DNA from: Roseivirga misakiensis
Lineage (GTDB): Bacteria; Bacteroidota; Bacteroidia; Cytophagales; Cyclobacteriaceae
Length of the DNA stretch: 64,000 bases
Direction: 5' to 3'
Assembly: GCF_001747105.1 (NCBI RefSeq)
Contig: NZ_MDGQ01000005.1
Span: 1,302,001-1,366,000 of the forward strand
The translations under genes and the position numbers were made by a program. This document shows, in pieces, positions 17,755-27,142 of the stretch. The notes beneath the pieces were generated by a model that worked only from the letters and a program-made list of their open reading frames with translations, searched no databases and was not told the origin of the DNA. Within the stretch, counting starts at the first letter, position 1. Every line of letters starts with the position of its first letter.

Positions 17755-17786
17755 TTGTGTTTGTAAACAGTGAATTTATATCTTTG
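17755..17786 (+). promoter_or_regulatory. candidate promoter upstream of tRNA-Met
   Basis: TTG at 17755-17757 and a perfect TAnnTTTG box (TATCTTTG) at 17779-17786, spacer 21 bases. It would give a leader of about 110 bases before the tRNA, which is long. Confidence 0.4.
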
Positions 17787-17903
17787 CACCCTGAAAAAAT
17801 GATGTAGTTCTGAAAGCGCGTCAAGCAAATTCAAGAACGGAACTTCGGTTGGCATTGTTTTACAATCTTGTTATCATTCTAACCAGATAATAAGATGAAT
17901 TTT

Positions 17904-17977
17904 GGCGAGGTAGCTCAGTTGGTTAGAGCGCAGGATTCATAACCCTGAGGTCACGGGTTCAACTCCCGTCTTCGCTA
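17904..17977 (+). tRNA. tRNA-Met (anticodon CAT), elongator type
   Basis: A 74-base cloverleaf: acceptor GGCGAGG with CTTCGCT (two G-U pairs, one of them at the terminal position), D-stem GCTC/GAGC, anticodon loop TTCATAA with CAT at 17938-17940, T-arm ACGGG-TTCAACT-CCCGT and discriminator A. CCA is not encoded. The anticodon stem lacks the three G-C pairs typical of initiators, so this is the elongator; an Ile-CAT tRNA with modified C34 is less likely but cannot be excluded. The anticodon stem shows an A-C mismatch next to the loop. Confidence 0.93.
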
Positions 17978-17981
17978 CAAC

Positions 17982-18015
17982 AAAGCCCAGTTCTTTTAAT
18001 GGATTGGGCTTTTTT
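17982..18015 (+). terminator. intrinsic terminator after tRNA-Met
   Basis: AAAGCCCA (17982-17989) pairs with TGGGCTTT (18005-18012), with a T run to 18015. It sits 5 bases after the tRNA. Confidence 0.85.
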
Positions 18016-18138
18016 ATTGCCATTCGTTGATTAAGATGGATATCTAATATTACAAAATAACGAAATGTGCGGTCTAAAAAGATGTGGTTTGTTATCTAGC
18101 AAATAAGTTCTAACTTATTCGCATTAACTTTTTTAGCT

Positions 18139-18534
18139 ATGGGGAAGAATAAATTTATCACTGAATTTGAAATCAATGCATCACAAAAGATTTTGTTCCC
18201 ATATTTGAGCACCGCGAGTGGGCTGGCACAATGGTTTGCAGATGATGTAAATATCAACGAAGACAAGGTTTATAGCTTTCTGTGGGATGGAGATCAACAC
18301 TTGGCGAAGAAAGTAGCTCAAAAAGCCAATGTGAGTGTCAAATTTGAGTTTCTACCGGAAACAGAAGAGGACGAAGATGATCCCAACTATATCGAACTCA
18401 AACTCAATGTAAACGAGTTGACACAATCCGTTTTTATTCAAATTACAGACTATTCAGATCTCGATGATGAGGAAGAACAAGAAGATCTTTGGGAGAATAT
18501 TGTCTACAGTCTCAAGCAACTGATAGGGGGCTAA
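18139..18534 (+). CDS. START-like domain protein
   Basis: 131 residues. EFEINASQKILFPYLSTASGLAQWFADDV is the N-terminal pattern of START/AHSA1-like lipid-binding helix-grip folds (alpha helix followed by LAQWFAD), then acidic strands and a C-terminal helix (ENIVYSLKQLIGG). A START-like family of this size is widespread in Bacteroidota. The ligand is unknown. It lies 77 bases upstream of the LptF/LptG-type gene on the same strand; a link to envelope lipid transport is only a suggestion from position. Confidence 0.82.
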   Translation: MGKNKFITEFEINASQKILFPYLSTASGLAQWFADDVNINEDKVYSFLWDGDQHLAKKVAQKANVSVKFEFLPETEEDEDDPNYIELKLNVNELTQSVFIQITDYSDLDDEEEQEDLWENIVYSLKQLIGG

Positions 18535-18554
18535 CACTTACTTTTAATTTATTA

Positions 18555-18585
18555 TTGTGAATACGGCTTAAAGGCATGATCTTTG
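18555..18585 (+). promoter_or_regulatory. candidate promoter of the LptF/LptG-type gene
   Basis: TTG at 18555-18557, a 20-base spacer and GATCTTTG at 18578-18585 (7 of 8 matches to TAnnTTTG). The predicted transcript start is about 20 bases before the ATG at 18612. Confidence 0.4.
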
Positions 18586-18611
18586 AGCGTTCGAAGAGCG
18601 TATTTATCTGA

Positions 18612-20351
18612 ATGAAGAAGATTGATAGACTGGTATTTGGGTCCTTTATTGGGCCATTCTTGTTGACGCTAGTCGTAGTGGATTTTATTCTACTATTGGT
18701 CACGCTACTCAAATACTTCGATCAAATCATGGGTAAAGGACTGAGTGCTGCCACGTTTGCCGAGCTCATCACTTACTTCTCAATCTCAAGTTCACCCGAT
18801 GCATTCCCTTTAGCCGTTCTACTAAGCTCCATTATGACTTATGGTAATTTAGGGGAGCACTCAGAATTAACGGCAGTCAAAAGTTCTGGGATATCTTTGG
18901 TTAGGACGCTTTTGCCGATTTTCCTTTTTGTCATTCTGCTAACCGGATTTACCTACTATTCAAATACCCAATTGGTACCGAAGACCAATCTGAAGACTTA
19001 CAGTTTGCTTTGGGATATGCGTACTAAAAAACCTGCATTAGACATCAAAGAAGGTGTTTTTTATACAGGTATTCCAGGTTATAGCATTAAGGTAAATGAA
19101 AAAATTGGAGATGAGCAGTTAAAAGATATCATTATCTACGACCACTCTAAATCGAATGTTCAAGGGAATACAGAAGTCATTTTAGCCGATTCGGGGAGGA
19201 TGTATTCTTTCATGAATCAGAGGTATTTGACATTGGAATTGTATGATGGCACACGATACCAAGAAAACGTTAAAGAGAATTTTGAAGATAAAGCGGCCGG
19301 AGGGCAGTTTGTTAGAGATGACTTTACCTTCAGTAAAATGTCTTTTGATCTATCATCTTTTGAAATGGGAGATACGGATGAGAACCTTTTTAGAAGGAGT
19401 AGGCTCGTTCAAACCCGAGATCAACTAAAACTGGGAATCGACTCCATGCAGCGAGATATTCATAATCGGGAAGAACAAATGTTCAGTTTTGTGGCTAATA
19501 CATTCAATTATCATTTTGTGAATGCTTCGCCAGTCCCTGATCAAATAGCTATTCCAAAGGCCTATTATGACTCACTAAGGCAAGCCAGAATTGATGCTCG
19601 AATGGCAAAATACGATCAACCAGATTCTGGTCGGGTAGTGGAAAGTCCTGAAAAGGTCCAGTTGGCGGTAACTGAAAACAAGCAAGCGCTTAAAAATCGT
19701 CCAGGTAATATTAATGAAGCACAAGCCAAAACCAATAATCAAGTTGAGTCAAGAACCCAAGTCGTGAACAATCAGCGTAAAGTGACGCCAGCTTACAAAC
19801 AAAGATCATTTGAGGAAAACATAGAGTTCTTCGAAAACTATTTTAACCCAAAGGATACCTTAGTCAGGAGAGACAACACTCGAATGAGTTCTGCCTTGAG
19901 TTTTGGTATTAATAAGTCGCGATCGGCACAGAATATTTTGAAATCAAGATTAACGGCCCTTGACAACATAAAGAGAGACCAGAGAAAATATGTCGTTACC
20001 AAAAACCAGCAAATTTCGAGGTCCATGGCATGTTTGATTATGTTCTTAATTGGCGCACCAATAGGAGCTATCATAAAGAAGGGAGGATTGGGGCTCCCAG
20101 TGATCGTTTCGGTCATATTCTTTTTGATTTACTATGTTTTCAATACCACGGGTGACAAGTGGGGTAAAGAAGGAGTGATGGACCCTGCAATTGCAGTATG
20201 GATTTCTAATGCCGTTTTACTACCATTTGGTCTGTTTTTCCTACGTCAGGCAAGAAATGATGCAAGCCTTTTTGAAGTAGATTTCTATTCAAGTCTGCTC
20301 AATAAATTGAAAAAACCTTTTTCAAAGAAGAAGGAATTAAAAACAGCCTAG
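18612..20351 (+). CDS. LptF/LptG (YjgP/YjgQ) family permease
   Basis: 579 residues. Three N-terminal membrane helices (about 9-32, 57-77, 96-118), a large periplasmic region, and three C-terminal helices (about 470-545), as in the LptF/LptG subunits of the lipopolysaccharide extraction ABC transporter. The conserved N-terminal LDRLVFGSFIGPFLLTL-like start and the helix pair PDAFPLAVLLSSIMTYG fit the family. The periplasmic domain carries an unusually long, Gln/Asn-rich charged insertion at about 270-430. LptB and LptA are not in this window. Whether this is LptF or LptG cannot be told from sequence alone. Confidence 0.87.
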   Translation: MKKIDRLVFGSFIGPFLLTLVVVDFILLLVTLLKYFDQIMGKGLSAATFAELITYFSISSSPDAFPLAVLLSSIMTYGNLGEHSELTAVKSSGISLVRTLLPIFLFVILLTGFTYYSNTQLVPKTNLKTYSLLWDMRTKKPALDIKEGVFYTGIPGYSIKVNEKIGDEQLKDIIIYDHSKSNVQGNTEVILADSGRMYSFMNQRYLTLELYDGTRYQENVKENFEDKAAGGQFVRDDFTFSKMSFDLSSFEMGDTDENLFRRSRLVQTRDQLKLGIDSMQRDIHNREEQMFSFVANTFNYHFVNASPVPDQIAIPKAYYDSLRQARIDARMAKYDQPDSGRVVESPEKVQLAVTENKQALKNRPGNINEAQAKTNNQVESRTQVVNNQRKVTPAYKQRSFEENIEFFENYFNPKDTLVRRDNTRMSSALSFGINKSRSAQNILKSRLTALDNIKRDQRKYVVTKNQQISRSMACLIMFLIGAPIGAIIKKGGLGLPVIVSVIFFLIYYVFNTTGDKWGKEGVMDPAIAVWISNAVLLPFGLFFLRQARNDASLFEVDFYSSLLNKLKKPFSKKKELKTA

Positions 20352-20383
20352 TTTGCTAGTTTTCAGTAATATCTCTACCTTTG
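20352..20383 (+). promoter_or_regulatory. rpsO promoter
   Basis: TTTG at 20352-20355, a 20-base spacer and a perfect TAnnTTTG box (TACCTTTG) at 20376-20383. The predicted transcript start is about 30 bases upstream of the rpsO ATG. The -33 box directly follows the stop of the preceding gene. Confidence 0.65.
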
Positions 20384-20422
20384 CGGCTGTTTAATTATTT
20401 ATCACATTTATTTTAGCTAAGC

Positions 20423-20698
20423 ATGTATTTATCAAGCGAGAAGAAACAAGAGCTGTTTGAGAATCATGGTCGGTCAAAAGCAAAGACAGATACAGGGTCT
20501 CCTGAATCTCAAATCTCACTTTTCACTTACCGTATTAATTATCTTACAGAGCACTTAAAAGCCAACAAAAAAGATCACTCAACAAGATTAGGTCTTTTGA
20601 AATTAGTAGGTAAGAGAAGAAGATTGTTAGATTACCTTTACAACAGGGATATCGAAAGATATAGAGCAATCATCGCAGAGTTGAATTTGAGAAAATAA
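20423..20698 (+). CDS. rpsO: 30S ribosomal protein S15
   Basis: 91 residues, full length, with the S15 pattern [50 protein letters not shown]15 binds the central domain of 16S rRNA. rpsO directly before pnp is a classical gene order, and in E. coli the two share a transcript. Here a hairpin lies between them. Confidence 0.97.
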   Translation: MYLSSEKKQELFENHGRSKAKTDTGSPESQISLFTYRINYLTEHLKANKKDHSTRLGLLKLVGKRRRLLDYLYNRDIERYRAIIAELNLRK

Positions 20699-20703
20699 TA
20701 AAG

Positions 20704-20729
20704 AAGGGGGTTCTCGTGAATCCCCTTTT
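20704..20729 (+). terminator. hairpin between rpsO and pnp
   Basis: A 10-bp stem with one G-T pair (20704-20713 with 20718-20727), loop TCGT and only four T. It may be a leaky terminator allowing partial readthrough into pnp. Confidence 0.65.
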
Positions 20730-20791
20730 CCATTTCTAATTATACGCAGGTTGTAACGACTTCCTGCTTTCTTATTTTATAAAAACACTAT

Positions 20792-22930
20792 ATGTCAAAA
20801 GTTATAACAAAGTCCATCAAAATGCCCGATGGCGCGGAAATCACGATTGAAACGGGTAAACTGGCAAAACAAGCTGACGGATCAGTAGTCGTAAGAATGG
20901 GTGCTACCATGCTACTCGCTACAGTAGTTTCGTCAAAAGATGCCAAAGAAGACGTAGACTTTCTTCCACTTTCAGTAGACTATCAAGAGAAGTTTGCTGG
21001 AGCAGGTAAAATCCCAGGAGGATTCTTGAAAAGAGAAGGAAGACTATCTGACCACGAAGTATTAATCTGTCGATTGGTCGATAGAGCGCTGAGACCGCTC
21101 TTTCCTAGCGATTATCATGCTGATACGCAGGTAATGATCTCAATGATCTCACACGATGAGAATGTTATGCCAGATGCCCTGGCAGCCTTAGCAGCTTCAG
21201 CTGCACTTTCAGTTTCAGATATACCATTCAATGGCCCAATCTCTGAAGTGCGTGTTGTAAGGCACGAAGGTTCATTCAAAGTGAATCCAAGTAAAGCCAT
21301 CACCGAAGAATCTGACCTAGAAATAATTGTTGCTGCCGATAAGGACAACATTATGATGGTAGAAGGTGAAATGAATGAAGTGTCTGAAGCAGATATGCTT
21401 GAGGCCATGAAAGTAGCCCACGACGCTATCAAAATACAATGTGCTGCGCAATTAGAACTGGCTGAAGAAGCTGGAACTACAGAAAAGCGGACTTATGAGC
21501 ACGAAAAGAAAGATGACGCGCTTTTCGAAAAAATGAATTCAGAGCTTTATGATAAGCTCTATGCATCAGTATCGAAAGCAACTGCCGACAAATACGTAAG
21601 AAGCTCAGATGTAAGAGCCATCAAAGATGAATGGATGGAAGCTCTTCCAGAAGATCATGAATATGACGGGTTCTTAATGAATCAGTTCTTTAAGAAAATA
21701 CACAAAAAGGCAGCGAGAGATTTCGTTCTAAATGATTCAAAACGTTTAGACGGAAGACAATTCAACGAAATCAGAAATATTGCTTGCGAAGTAGACTACT
21801 TACCATCAGCACATGGTTCGGCTTTGTTCACCAGAGGTGAAACACAGTCATTAACATCTTGTACGCTAGGTACAAAACTAGATGAGCAAATGATTGATGG
21901 AGCAACAATGAGTGGCTACAACAAATTCATATTGCACTACAACTTCCCAGGATTCTCTACCGGTGAAGTAAGGCCTAATAGAGGGCCAGGTAGAAGAGAG
22001 GTTGGACACGGTAACTTGGCGATGAGAGCTTTGAAAAAAGTGTTACCACCAGAAGATACAAATCCATATACTATGCGTATAGTATCTGATATACTTGAGT
22101 CTAACGGTTCATCATCAATGGCAACTGTTTGTGCTGGATCACTAGCGCTTATGGATACCGGAATCAATATCTCAGGCCCAGTTTCTGGTATTGCCATGGG
22201 AATGATTTCTGATGCTGAAACTGGTAAATACGCTATTCTTTCAGATATTCTTGGAGATGAAGATCACTTAGGTGATATGGACTTTAAGGTAACTGGTACA
22301 GCTAAAGGTATCACGGCTTGCCAAATGGATATCAAAGTAGATGGCTTATCATACGAAGTGCTAGAACAAGCATTGAACCAAGCGAAAGAAGGTAGACTTC
22401 ACATACTTGGAGTTATGAATGAAGCCTTAGCAGCGCCAAGAGAAGATTACAAAGCCCACGTACCGAGAACTGAGCGTTTCAAAATTGACAAAGATCAAAT
22501 TGGAGCGGTAATCGGACCAGGTGGAAAAGTAATCCAAGAGATTCAGAAAGAAACTGGTGCTACTGTAAACATCGAAGAAGTTGACGACAAAGGAGTTGTT
22601 ACTGTATTTGCTGTTAATAAAGACGCCATGCTTGCAGCAGTCGGCAGAATTAAGACAATAGTTGCAGTTCCTGACGTTGGAGAGATATATGAAGGTAAAG
22701 TAAAGTCAATCATGCCATTTGGAGCATTTATTGAGTTTATGCCAGGAAAAGATGGATTACTTCATATTTCAGAGATTAAATGGGAACGCCTAGAGAAAAT
22801 GGATGGCGTTTTAGAGGTAGGAGAAGAGATTAGTGTTAAACTAATCGGTATAGATAAGAAAACTGGTAAATTCAGACTTTCGAGAAAAGTATTGCTACCA
22901 AAGCCAGAAAATAAATCTGAACAGAAATAG
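20792..22930 (+). CDS. pnp: polyribonucleotide nucleotidyltransferase (PNPase)
   Basis: 712 residues, full length. Two RNase PH-like domains flank a helical domain (first: [23 protein letters not shown]; second, catalytic: [47 protein letters not shown] with acidic metal ligands), then KH ([19 protein letters not shown], about 565-625) and S1 ([19 protein letters not shown], about 630-700). It degrades RNA 3' to 5' using phosphate and takes part in the degradosome. The short lysine-rich end after S1 is normal. Confidence 0.97.
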   Translation: MSKVITKSIKMPDGAEITIETGKLAKQADGSVVVRMGATMLLATVVSSKDAKEDVDFLPLSVDYQEKFAGAGKIPGGFLKREGRLSDHEVLICRLVDRALRPLFPSDYHADTQVMISMISHDENVMPDALAALAASAALSVSDIPFNGPISEVRVVRHEGSFKVNPSKAITEESDLEIIVAADKDNIMMVEGEMNEVSEADMLEAMKVAHDAIKIQCAAQLELAEEAGTTEKRTYEHEKKDDALFEKMNSELYDKLYASVSKATADKYVRSSDVRAIKDEWMEALPEDHEYDGFLMNQFFKKIHKKAARDFVLNDSKRLDGRQFNEIRNIACEVDYLPSAHGSALFTRGETQSLTSCTLGTKLDEQMIDGATMSGYNKFILHYNFPGFSTGEVRPNRGPGRREVGHGNLAMRALKKVLPPEDTNPYTMRIVSDILESNGSSSMATVCAGSLALMDTGINISGPVSGIAMGMISDAETGKYAILSDILGDEDHLGDMDFKVTGTAKGITACQMDIKVDGLSYEVLEQALNQAKEGRLHILGVMNEALAAPREDYKAHVPRTERFKIDKDQIGAVIGPGGKVIQEIQKETGATVNIEEVDDKGVVTVFAVNKDAMLAAVGRIKTIVAVPDVGEIYEGKVKSIMPFGAFIEFMPGKDGLLHISEIKWERLEKMDGVLEVGEEISVKLIGIDKKTGKFRLSRKVLLPKPENKSEQK

Positions 22931-22946
22931 AACATCAAACGTTGCA

Positions 22947-22971
22947 AAGAGTAGGAACTTTTTCTACTCTT
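22947..22971 (+). terminator. hairpin after pnp
   Basis: AAGAGTAG (22947-22954) and CTACTCTT (22964-22971) form a perfect 8-bp stem around a T-rich 9-base loop. The downstream T-tract is poor, so termination may be weak before rpoD. Confidence 0.5.
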
Positions 22972-23015
22972 ATAATTGTTTTGAATAGTTCCGAACGGAT
23001 AAAACCAAATTTTGA

Positions 23016-23879
23016 ATGAGACAGCTTAAGATTAGTAAGCAAATTACCAACAGAGAATCACAGTCTCTCGATAAATATCTTCAGGAAATAGGGAAGGTGG
23101 ATCTTTTGACCCCGGACGAAGAAGTAGATTTAGCGAAGAGAATCAGAGAAGGTGATCAACTTGCGTTGGAAAAATTAACTAAGGCTAACCTTCGTTTCGT
23201 TGTTTCTGTAGCAAAGCAGTATCAAAATCAAGGACTTTCATTAGGTGATTTAATTAATGAAGGAAACCTCGGTTTGATAAAAGCTGCACAGAGGTTTGAC
23301 GAAACACGTGGTTTCAAATTTATATCATACGCAGTTTGGTGGATTAGACAGTCAATTCTTCAAGCATTGGCAGAGCAATCTCGTATTGTACGTCTTCCAT
23401 TGAACAGAGTAGGTTCTTTGAATAAAATCTCAAAGACATTTTCTGAATTAGAGCAAAAATTCGAACGTGAGCCATCACCAGACGAATTAGCAGAAGTTCT
23501 TGAAGTAACAACAAAAGAAGTTGTTGATACAATGAAGATTTCTGGTCGTCACGTGTCTATGGATGCACCATTTGTTCAAGGTGAGGAGAACAGCTTACTC
23601 GACGTTTTAGAAAATGATCAAGAAGAGAAGCCTGATACAGGTCTAATGAACGATTCACTGAGAAGAGAGGTGCAAAGAGCACTATCTACTTTAACTCAGA
23701 GAGAAGCGGACGTGATCACACTCTATTTTGGATTGAATGGTGAACACTCTATGACCCTAGAGGAAATAGGTGAGAAGTTCAATTTAACAAGAGAGCGAGT
23801 AAGACAAATTAAGGAAAAGGCTATCAGGAGGTTGAGACATACTTCTAGAAGTAAAGCTTTAAAGCCTTATTTAGGTTAA
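23016..23879 (+). CDS. rpoD: primary RNA polymerase sigma factor (sigma-70, short Bacteroidota form)
   Basis: 287 residues. Region 1.2 ([25 protein letters not shown]), region 2 ([30 protein letters not shown], then [21 protein letters not shown] for -7 recognition), region 3 and region 4 ([44 protein letters not shown]) are all present. There is no region 1.1 and no long non-conserved insert, which is the usual form in Bacteroidota, whose housekeeping promoters have the TTG / TAnnTTTG pattern. Start [22 protein letters not shown] matches relatives. Confidence 0.96.
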   Translation: MRQLKISKQITNRESQSLDKYLQEIGKVDLLTPDEEVDLAKRIREGDQLALEKLTKANLRFVVSVAKQYQNQGLSLGDLINEGNLGLIKAAQRFDETRGFKFISYAVWWIRQSILQALAEQSRIVRLPLNRVGSLNKISKTFSELEQKFEREPSPDELAEVLEVTTKEVVDTMKISGRHVSMDAPFVQGEENSLLDVLENDQEEKPDTGLMNDSLRREVQRALSTLTQREADVITLYFGLNGEHSMTLEEIGEKFNLTRERVRQIKEKAIRRLRHTSRSKALKPYLG

Positions 23880-23902
23880 TTTTAATAATATTGGCAAAAA
23901 TT

Positions 23903-23928
23903 AAGGCCTTCGAAAGAAGGCCTTTTTT
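23903..23928 (+). terminator. intrinsic terminator of rpoD
   Basis: AAGGCCTTC (23903-23911), GAAA tetraloop, GAAGGCCTT (23916-23924), T-tract to 23928: perfect 9-bp stem. Confidence 0.93.
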
Positions 23929-23954
23929 ATTATCAGTTTTTCGGGAACAATTGG

Positions 23955-23985
23955 TTGCTAAAAAGTTGTTAGTGCCTTAGTTTTG
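23955..23985 (+). promoter_or_regulatory. trxB promoter
   Basis: TTG at 23955-23957, 20-base spacer, perfect TAnnTTTG box (TAGTTTTG) at 23978-23985. It is preceded by the rpoD terminator and is 20 bases upstream of the trxB ATG. Confidence 0.55.
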
Positions 23986-24005
23986 AACAAAGTACTATTT
24001 TGGAA

Positions 24006-24974
24006 ATGACTACAGAAAACGTAAAAGTATTAATCATAGGGTCTGGCCCAGCAGGGTACACCGCAGCTATTTATGCTTCAAGAGCTGGTTTAGCACCAGT
24101 GCTTTACACTGGTGGACAGCCAGGCGGTCAGTTGACAACCACTAACGATGTTGAAAATTACCCAGGTTATCCAGATGGAATCAATGGACCACAAATGATG
24201 GTCGATTTTCAAAAACAGGCAGAGAGGTTCGGGACAGATTTAAGGTATGGATTAGCTACAAAAGTTGACTTTTCTGGATACCCTCATAAAGTTTGGATCG
24301 ATGATAAGCATGAAATAACAGCCGAATCTGTGATTATTTCTACCGGAGCAAGTGCTAAATACTTAGGTCTTCCGTCAGAAGAGACCTTTGCTAATAAAGG
24401 AGTTTCAGCTTGTGCCGTTTGCGACGGGTTCTTTTACAAAGGTAAATCTGTAGCAGTGGTTGGTGCAGGAGATACGGCTGCCGAAGAAGCAACTTACTTA
24501 GCGAACTTATGTCCGAAAGTTTATATGATCGTGAGGAGAGACGAAATGAGAGCTTCTAAGATCATGCAAGAACGAGTAAAGAATACACCTAACATAGAAG
24601 TGCTTTGGAATACTGAAACTGAAGAAATTCTTGGAGAAGACGTAGTTGGTGTGACTGGAGCAAGACTGGTGAACAATAAAACAGGCGAAAAGAAGGAAAT
24701 TGAAGTCAGTGGATTCTTCGTTGCCATAGGTCACAAACCAAACACAGATATTTTCAAAGGCTGGTTAGATATGGACGAAACTGGCTATTTAGAAGTAAAA
24801 CCAGGTACATCTCACACAAATGTGGAAGGAGTATTTGCAACTGGTGACGCGGCAGATAAAGTTTACAGACAAGCAGTAACAGCCGCTGGAACAGGATGTA
24901 TGGGCGCCCTAGATGCAGAAAGGTTTCTTGCAGCTAAAGAATTTGAAATGGCTTCAGAAGAGTCTTTAGCCTAA
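24006..24974 (+). CDS. trxB: thioredoxin-disulfide reductase
   Basis: 322 residues from the ATG at 24006. FAD-binding IIGSGPAGY (about 10-18), redox-active CAVC (Cys 136 and 139), NADPH-binding VVGAGDTAAEE (about 152-162), and the second FAD motif near EGVFATGDAAD. It reduces thioredoxin with NADPH in the cytoplasm. An in-frame TTG at 24000 would add two residues; the ATG is preferred. It has its own promoter and terminator, and the bacillithiol gene bshB1 follows, so two thiol-redox systems are adjacent. Confidence 0.95.
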   Translation: MTTENVKVLIIGSGPAGYTAAIYASRAGLAPVLYTGGQPGGQLTTTNDVENYPGYPDGINGPQMMVDFQKQAERFGTDLRYGLATKVDFSGYPHKVWIDDKHEITAESVIISTGASAKYLGLPSEETFANKGVSACAVCDGFFYKGKSVAVVGAGDTAAEEATYLANLCPKVYMIVRRDEMRASKIMQERVKNTPNIEVLWNTETEEILGEDVVGVTGARLVNNKTGEKKEIEVSGFFVAIGHKPNTDIFKGWLDMDETGYLEVKPGTSHTNVEGVFATGDAADKVYRQAVTAAGTGCMGALDAERFLAAKEFEMASEESLA

Positions 24975-24993
24975 ACAAAACATTGAAAGATTT

Positions 24994-25022
24994 AAGCCAC
25001 GGCAGTAGTCGTGGCTTTTTTA
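24994..25022 (+). terminator. intrinsic terminator of trxB
   Basis: AAGCCACG (24994-25001), 8-base loop, CGTGGCTT (25010-25017), T-tract. A GTG codon in the right arm is in frame with bshB1 but cannot be its start. Confidence 0.9.
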
Positions 25023-25037
25023 TACAAACAAGTCGAC

Positions 25038-25757
25038 ATGCTTAAACTTGATATTTTGGCTCTAGCGGCCCATCCTGATGATGTTGAACTGTCTTGTGCA
25101 GGTACTTTGGTAAAAGCGGTACGTGATGGAAAGAAGGCAGGTATTGTAGACTTTACTAAAGGAGAATTAGGTACTAGAGGTACGCCAGAGTTGCGTATGA
25201 AAGAAGCAGCGGCTTCTGCAGAAATACTTGGACTGTCGGCTAGAGAAAACTTGGGATTCAGAGATGGCTTCTTCGTAAACGATGAAGCACACCAGTTAGA
25301 AGTTGTTAAAATGATCAGGAAGTATAGACCCGATATTGTTTTAGCAAATGCAATAGACGATCGGCACCCAGACCATGGGAAAGCATCTCAATTATCACGT
25401 CAAGCGTGTTTTTTAGCAGGTTTAGTCAATGTTAAAACTACTCTGGACGGTGTGGAACAAGAACCATGGAGACCAAGAGCCGTCTATTATTACATCCAAA
25501 GCATTCCGCATGAGCCTGATTTTATTGTAGACGTTACAGCTACATGGGAAACCAGAATGAAATCCATTTTTGCCTTTAAATCACAGTTTCACGACCCTAA
25601 CAGTGGAGAGCCTGAAACATACATTTCATCGCCACAGTTTATGAAAATGGTGGAGTCGAGAGGGATTCATTATGGACATGAGATAGGGGTAACCTATGGA
25701 GAAGGCTTTACAGTAGACCGTAAAATCGGAATCAACACTGTCTTTGATTTGATTTAA
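25038..25757 (+). CDS. bshB1: bacillithiol biosynthesis deacetylase BshB1
   Basis: 239 residues from the ATG at 25038. LmbE/PIG-L fold with zinc-binding AHPDD (11-15) and the downstream DDRHPDHGKAS histidine motif. The run VDFTKGELGTRGTPELRMKEA and LGLSARENLGFRDGFF is characteristic of BshB1, which deacetylates GlcNAc-malate to GlcN-malate in bacillithiol synthesis. The longer frame from GTG 25011 starts inside the trxB terminator stem and is rejected. The stop overlaps the stop of the convergent pdxH in a shared TTAA. bshA and bshC are not in the window. Confidence 0.92.
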   Translation: MLKLDILALAAHPDDVELSCAGTLVKAVRDGKKAGIVDFTKGELGTRGTPELRMKEAAASAEILGLSARENLGFRDGFFVNDEAHQLEVVKMIRKYRPDIVLANAIDDRHPDHGKASQLSRQACFLAGLVNVKTTLDGVEQEPWRPRAVYYYIQSIPHEPDFIVDVTATWETRMKSIFAFKSQFHDPNSGEPETYISSPQFMKMVESRGIHYGHEIGVTYGEGFTVDRKIGINTVFDLI

Positions 25758-26398
25758 GGCGCTAATCGATCAATTACCCAGTCGTTAGCCTCCTTTTTAG
25801 TATAGATAAGCCGATCGTGTAAACGACTCTGTCTACCTTGCCAAAACTCAACACTCATGGGTTTGATCCTATAACCACCCCAGAAATCAGGTAAAGGGAC
25901 CTTTCCCTCCTTGAATTTTCTTTTCATTTCAGCAAGCTTCATTTCCAAGATGCTTCTAGAGCTAATTACTTGGCTTTGCTCAGATACCCAAGCACCAAGC
26001 TGGCTACCATGTGGCCTACTGCTAAAATATTTCAATGACTCTTGAGTGCTTACTTTTTCAACAACGCCTTGGATGCATACTTGTCTTTCCATGGCGTACC
26101 AAGGGAAAAGCACGGAAACCTGATGGTTTGACTCAATTTGTTTCGCTTTTCTACTACCATAGTTAGTGTAGAAAACAATGCCGTCTGTGGCGAGCGCTTT
26201 CATAAGGACGGTGCGCTGAAACGGTAAGCCCGATTGATCGACCGTGGAGAGAACCATGGCGTTTGGTTCCAATAATTCGCCATTCTGCGCTTCTGAAAAC
26301 CATTTTTCAAACTGAACCAATGGGTTTTTGTCTACCGAATCAATGTCCAATGAAGCCTTGGTATATTCTTTTCTTAAATCCGCAATCGATTGAGTCAT
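25754..26398 (-). CDS. pdxH: pyridoxamine 5'-phosphate oxidase
   Basis: 214 residues from the ATG at 26398, normal for PdxH. FMN/PLP-binding motifs are visible: RTVLMKALATDGIVFYTNYGSRKAKQIE, VRIQ-like VCIQGVVEKVS, SSRPHGSQLGAWVS, and the C-terminal WGGYRIKPMSVEFWQG with RLHDRL. The enzyme oxidises PNP/PMP to pyridoxal 5'-phosphate with O2. An upstream frame to 26440 adds 14 non-conserved residues and is rejected. It converges with bshB1. Confidence 0.95.
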   Translation of the reverse strand: MTQSIADLRKEYTKASLDIDSVDKNPLVQFEKWFSEAQNGELLEPNAMVLSTVDQSGLPFQRTVLMKALATDGIVFYTNYGSRKAKQIESNHQVSVLFPWYAMERQVCIQGVVEKVSTQESLKYFSSRPHGSQLGAWVSEQSQVISSRSILEMKLAEMKRKFKEGKVPLPDFWGGYRIKPMSVEFWQGRQSRLHDRLIYTKKEANDWVIDRLAP

Positions 26399-26504
26399 GC
26401 TGCTTTCCTTATTGTCCTCAAATATAACACGGAAACACACGAAAGTTTTTCTAATTCGTTAGGCAAAGTAAAAATGCCTTTATAATTTCCTTGTAAACAA
26501 GTTT

Positions 26505-27083
26505 ATGTTTGAATACGATAAAGATTTGCCAGATCCTGAACCAGGTGATTTCCTGATTTCAGAACCGTTCTTAAACGATCCAAATTTCGAAAGAACGGTG
26601 ATACTCATTTGTGAACATAATGAGGAAGGAACCTTTGGTCTGGTCATGAATAAGTTGTCGGATTTGAAGTTGGACGATGTTTTGTCAGATGAGATTAATG
26701 CGCCAGCTTATTTAAATATTGGCGGACCTGTCGAACAAAATACGCTACATTTTATTCATAGACTGAACCAAGAGAAAGTGGAAGGAGCGGTAGAGCTCAA
26801 CGATGGTCTGTTTTGGAGTGGCGATTTTGAACAGATAAAATTCCTTTTAAACTCAAACCTAATCGACGAAAACGACATTCAGTTTTATCTAGGTTATTCA
26901 GGTTGGGAAAAAGGGCAATTAAGAAAAGAGCTAGACAGGCAATCTTGGTTTATAAAGAAAAGAGCCACGGCAGAAGAGGTTTTAGATATGGAATCAGATA
27001 TGCTGTGGAAGTCAATTTTAGAGGGAATGGGAGGTAAGTATCGGGTGTTTTCGAATTACCCGGTGGACCCTCGGTTGAATTAA
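26505..27083 (+). CDS. YqgE/AlgH family protein
   Basis: 192 residues. PEPGDFLISEPFLNDPNFERTVILICEHNEEGTFGLVMNKLSD is the conserved N-terminal core, followed by NIGGPVEQNTLHFIH and the GYSGWEKGQLRKELDRQSW motif near the C-terminus. The family is conserved in Bacteroidota and Proteobacteria; structures are known but the function is not. It is divergent from pdxH (about 106 bases between starts) and precedes the DUF349 gene on the same strand. Confidence 0.92.
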   Translation: MFEYDKDLPDPEPGDFLISEPFLNDPNFERTVILICEHNEEGTFGLVMNKLSDLKLDDVLSDEINAPAYLNIGGPVEQNTLHFIHRLNQEKVEGAVELNDGLFWSGDFEQIKFLLNSNLIDENDIQFYLGYSGWEKGQLRKELDRQSWFIKKRATAEEVLDMESDMLWKSILEGMGGKYRVFSNYPVDPRLN

Positions 27084-27142
27084 TACTTTTACTAAATTTG
27101 AATTTGTAACGGTGCGGTTAAAAGCCGATAGAATATAGAGAT

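Noticed and set aside
17687-17824. N-terminal extension of the minus-strand lipoprotein
   Set aside because: It would place the lipoprotein signal peptide 46 residues inside the protein.
25011-25037. GTG start for bshB1
   Set aside because: The codon lies in the right arm of the trxB terminator, and the added residues are not family-like.
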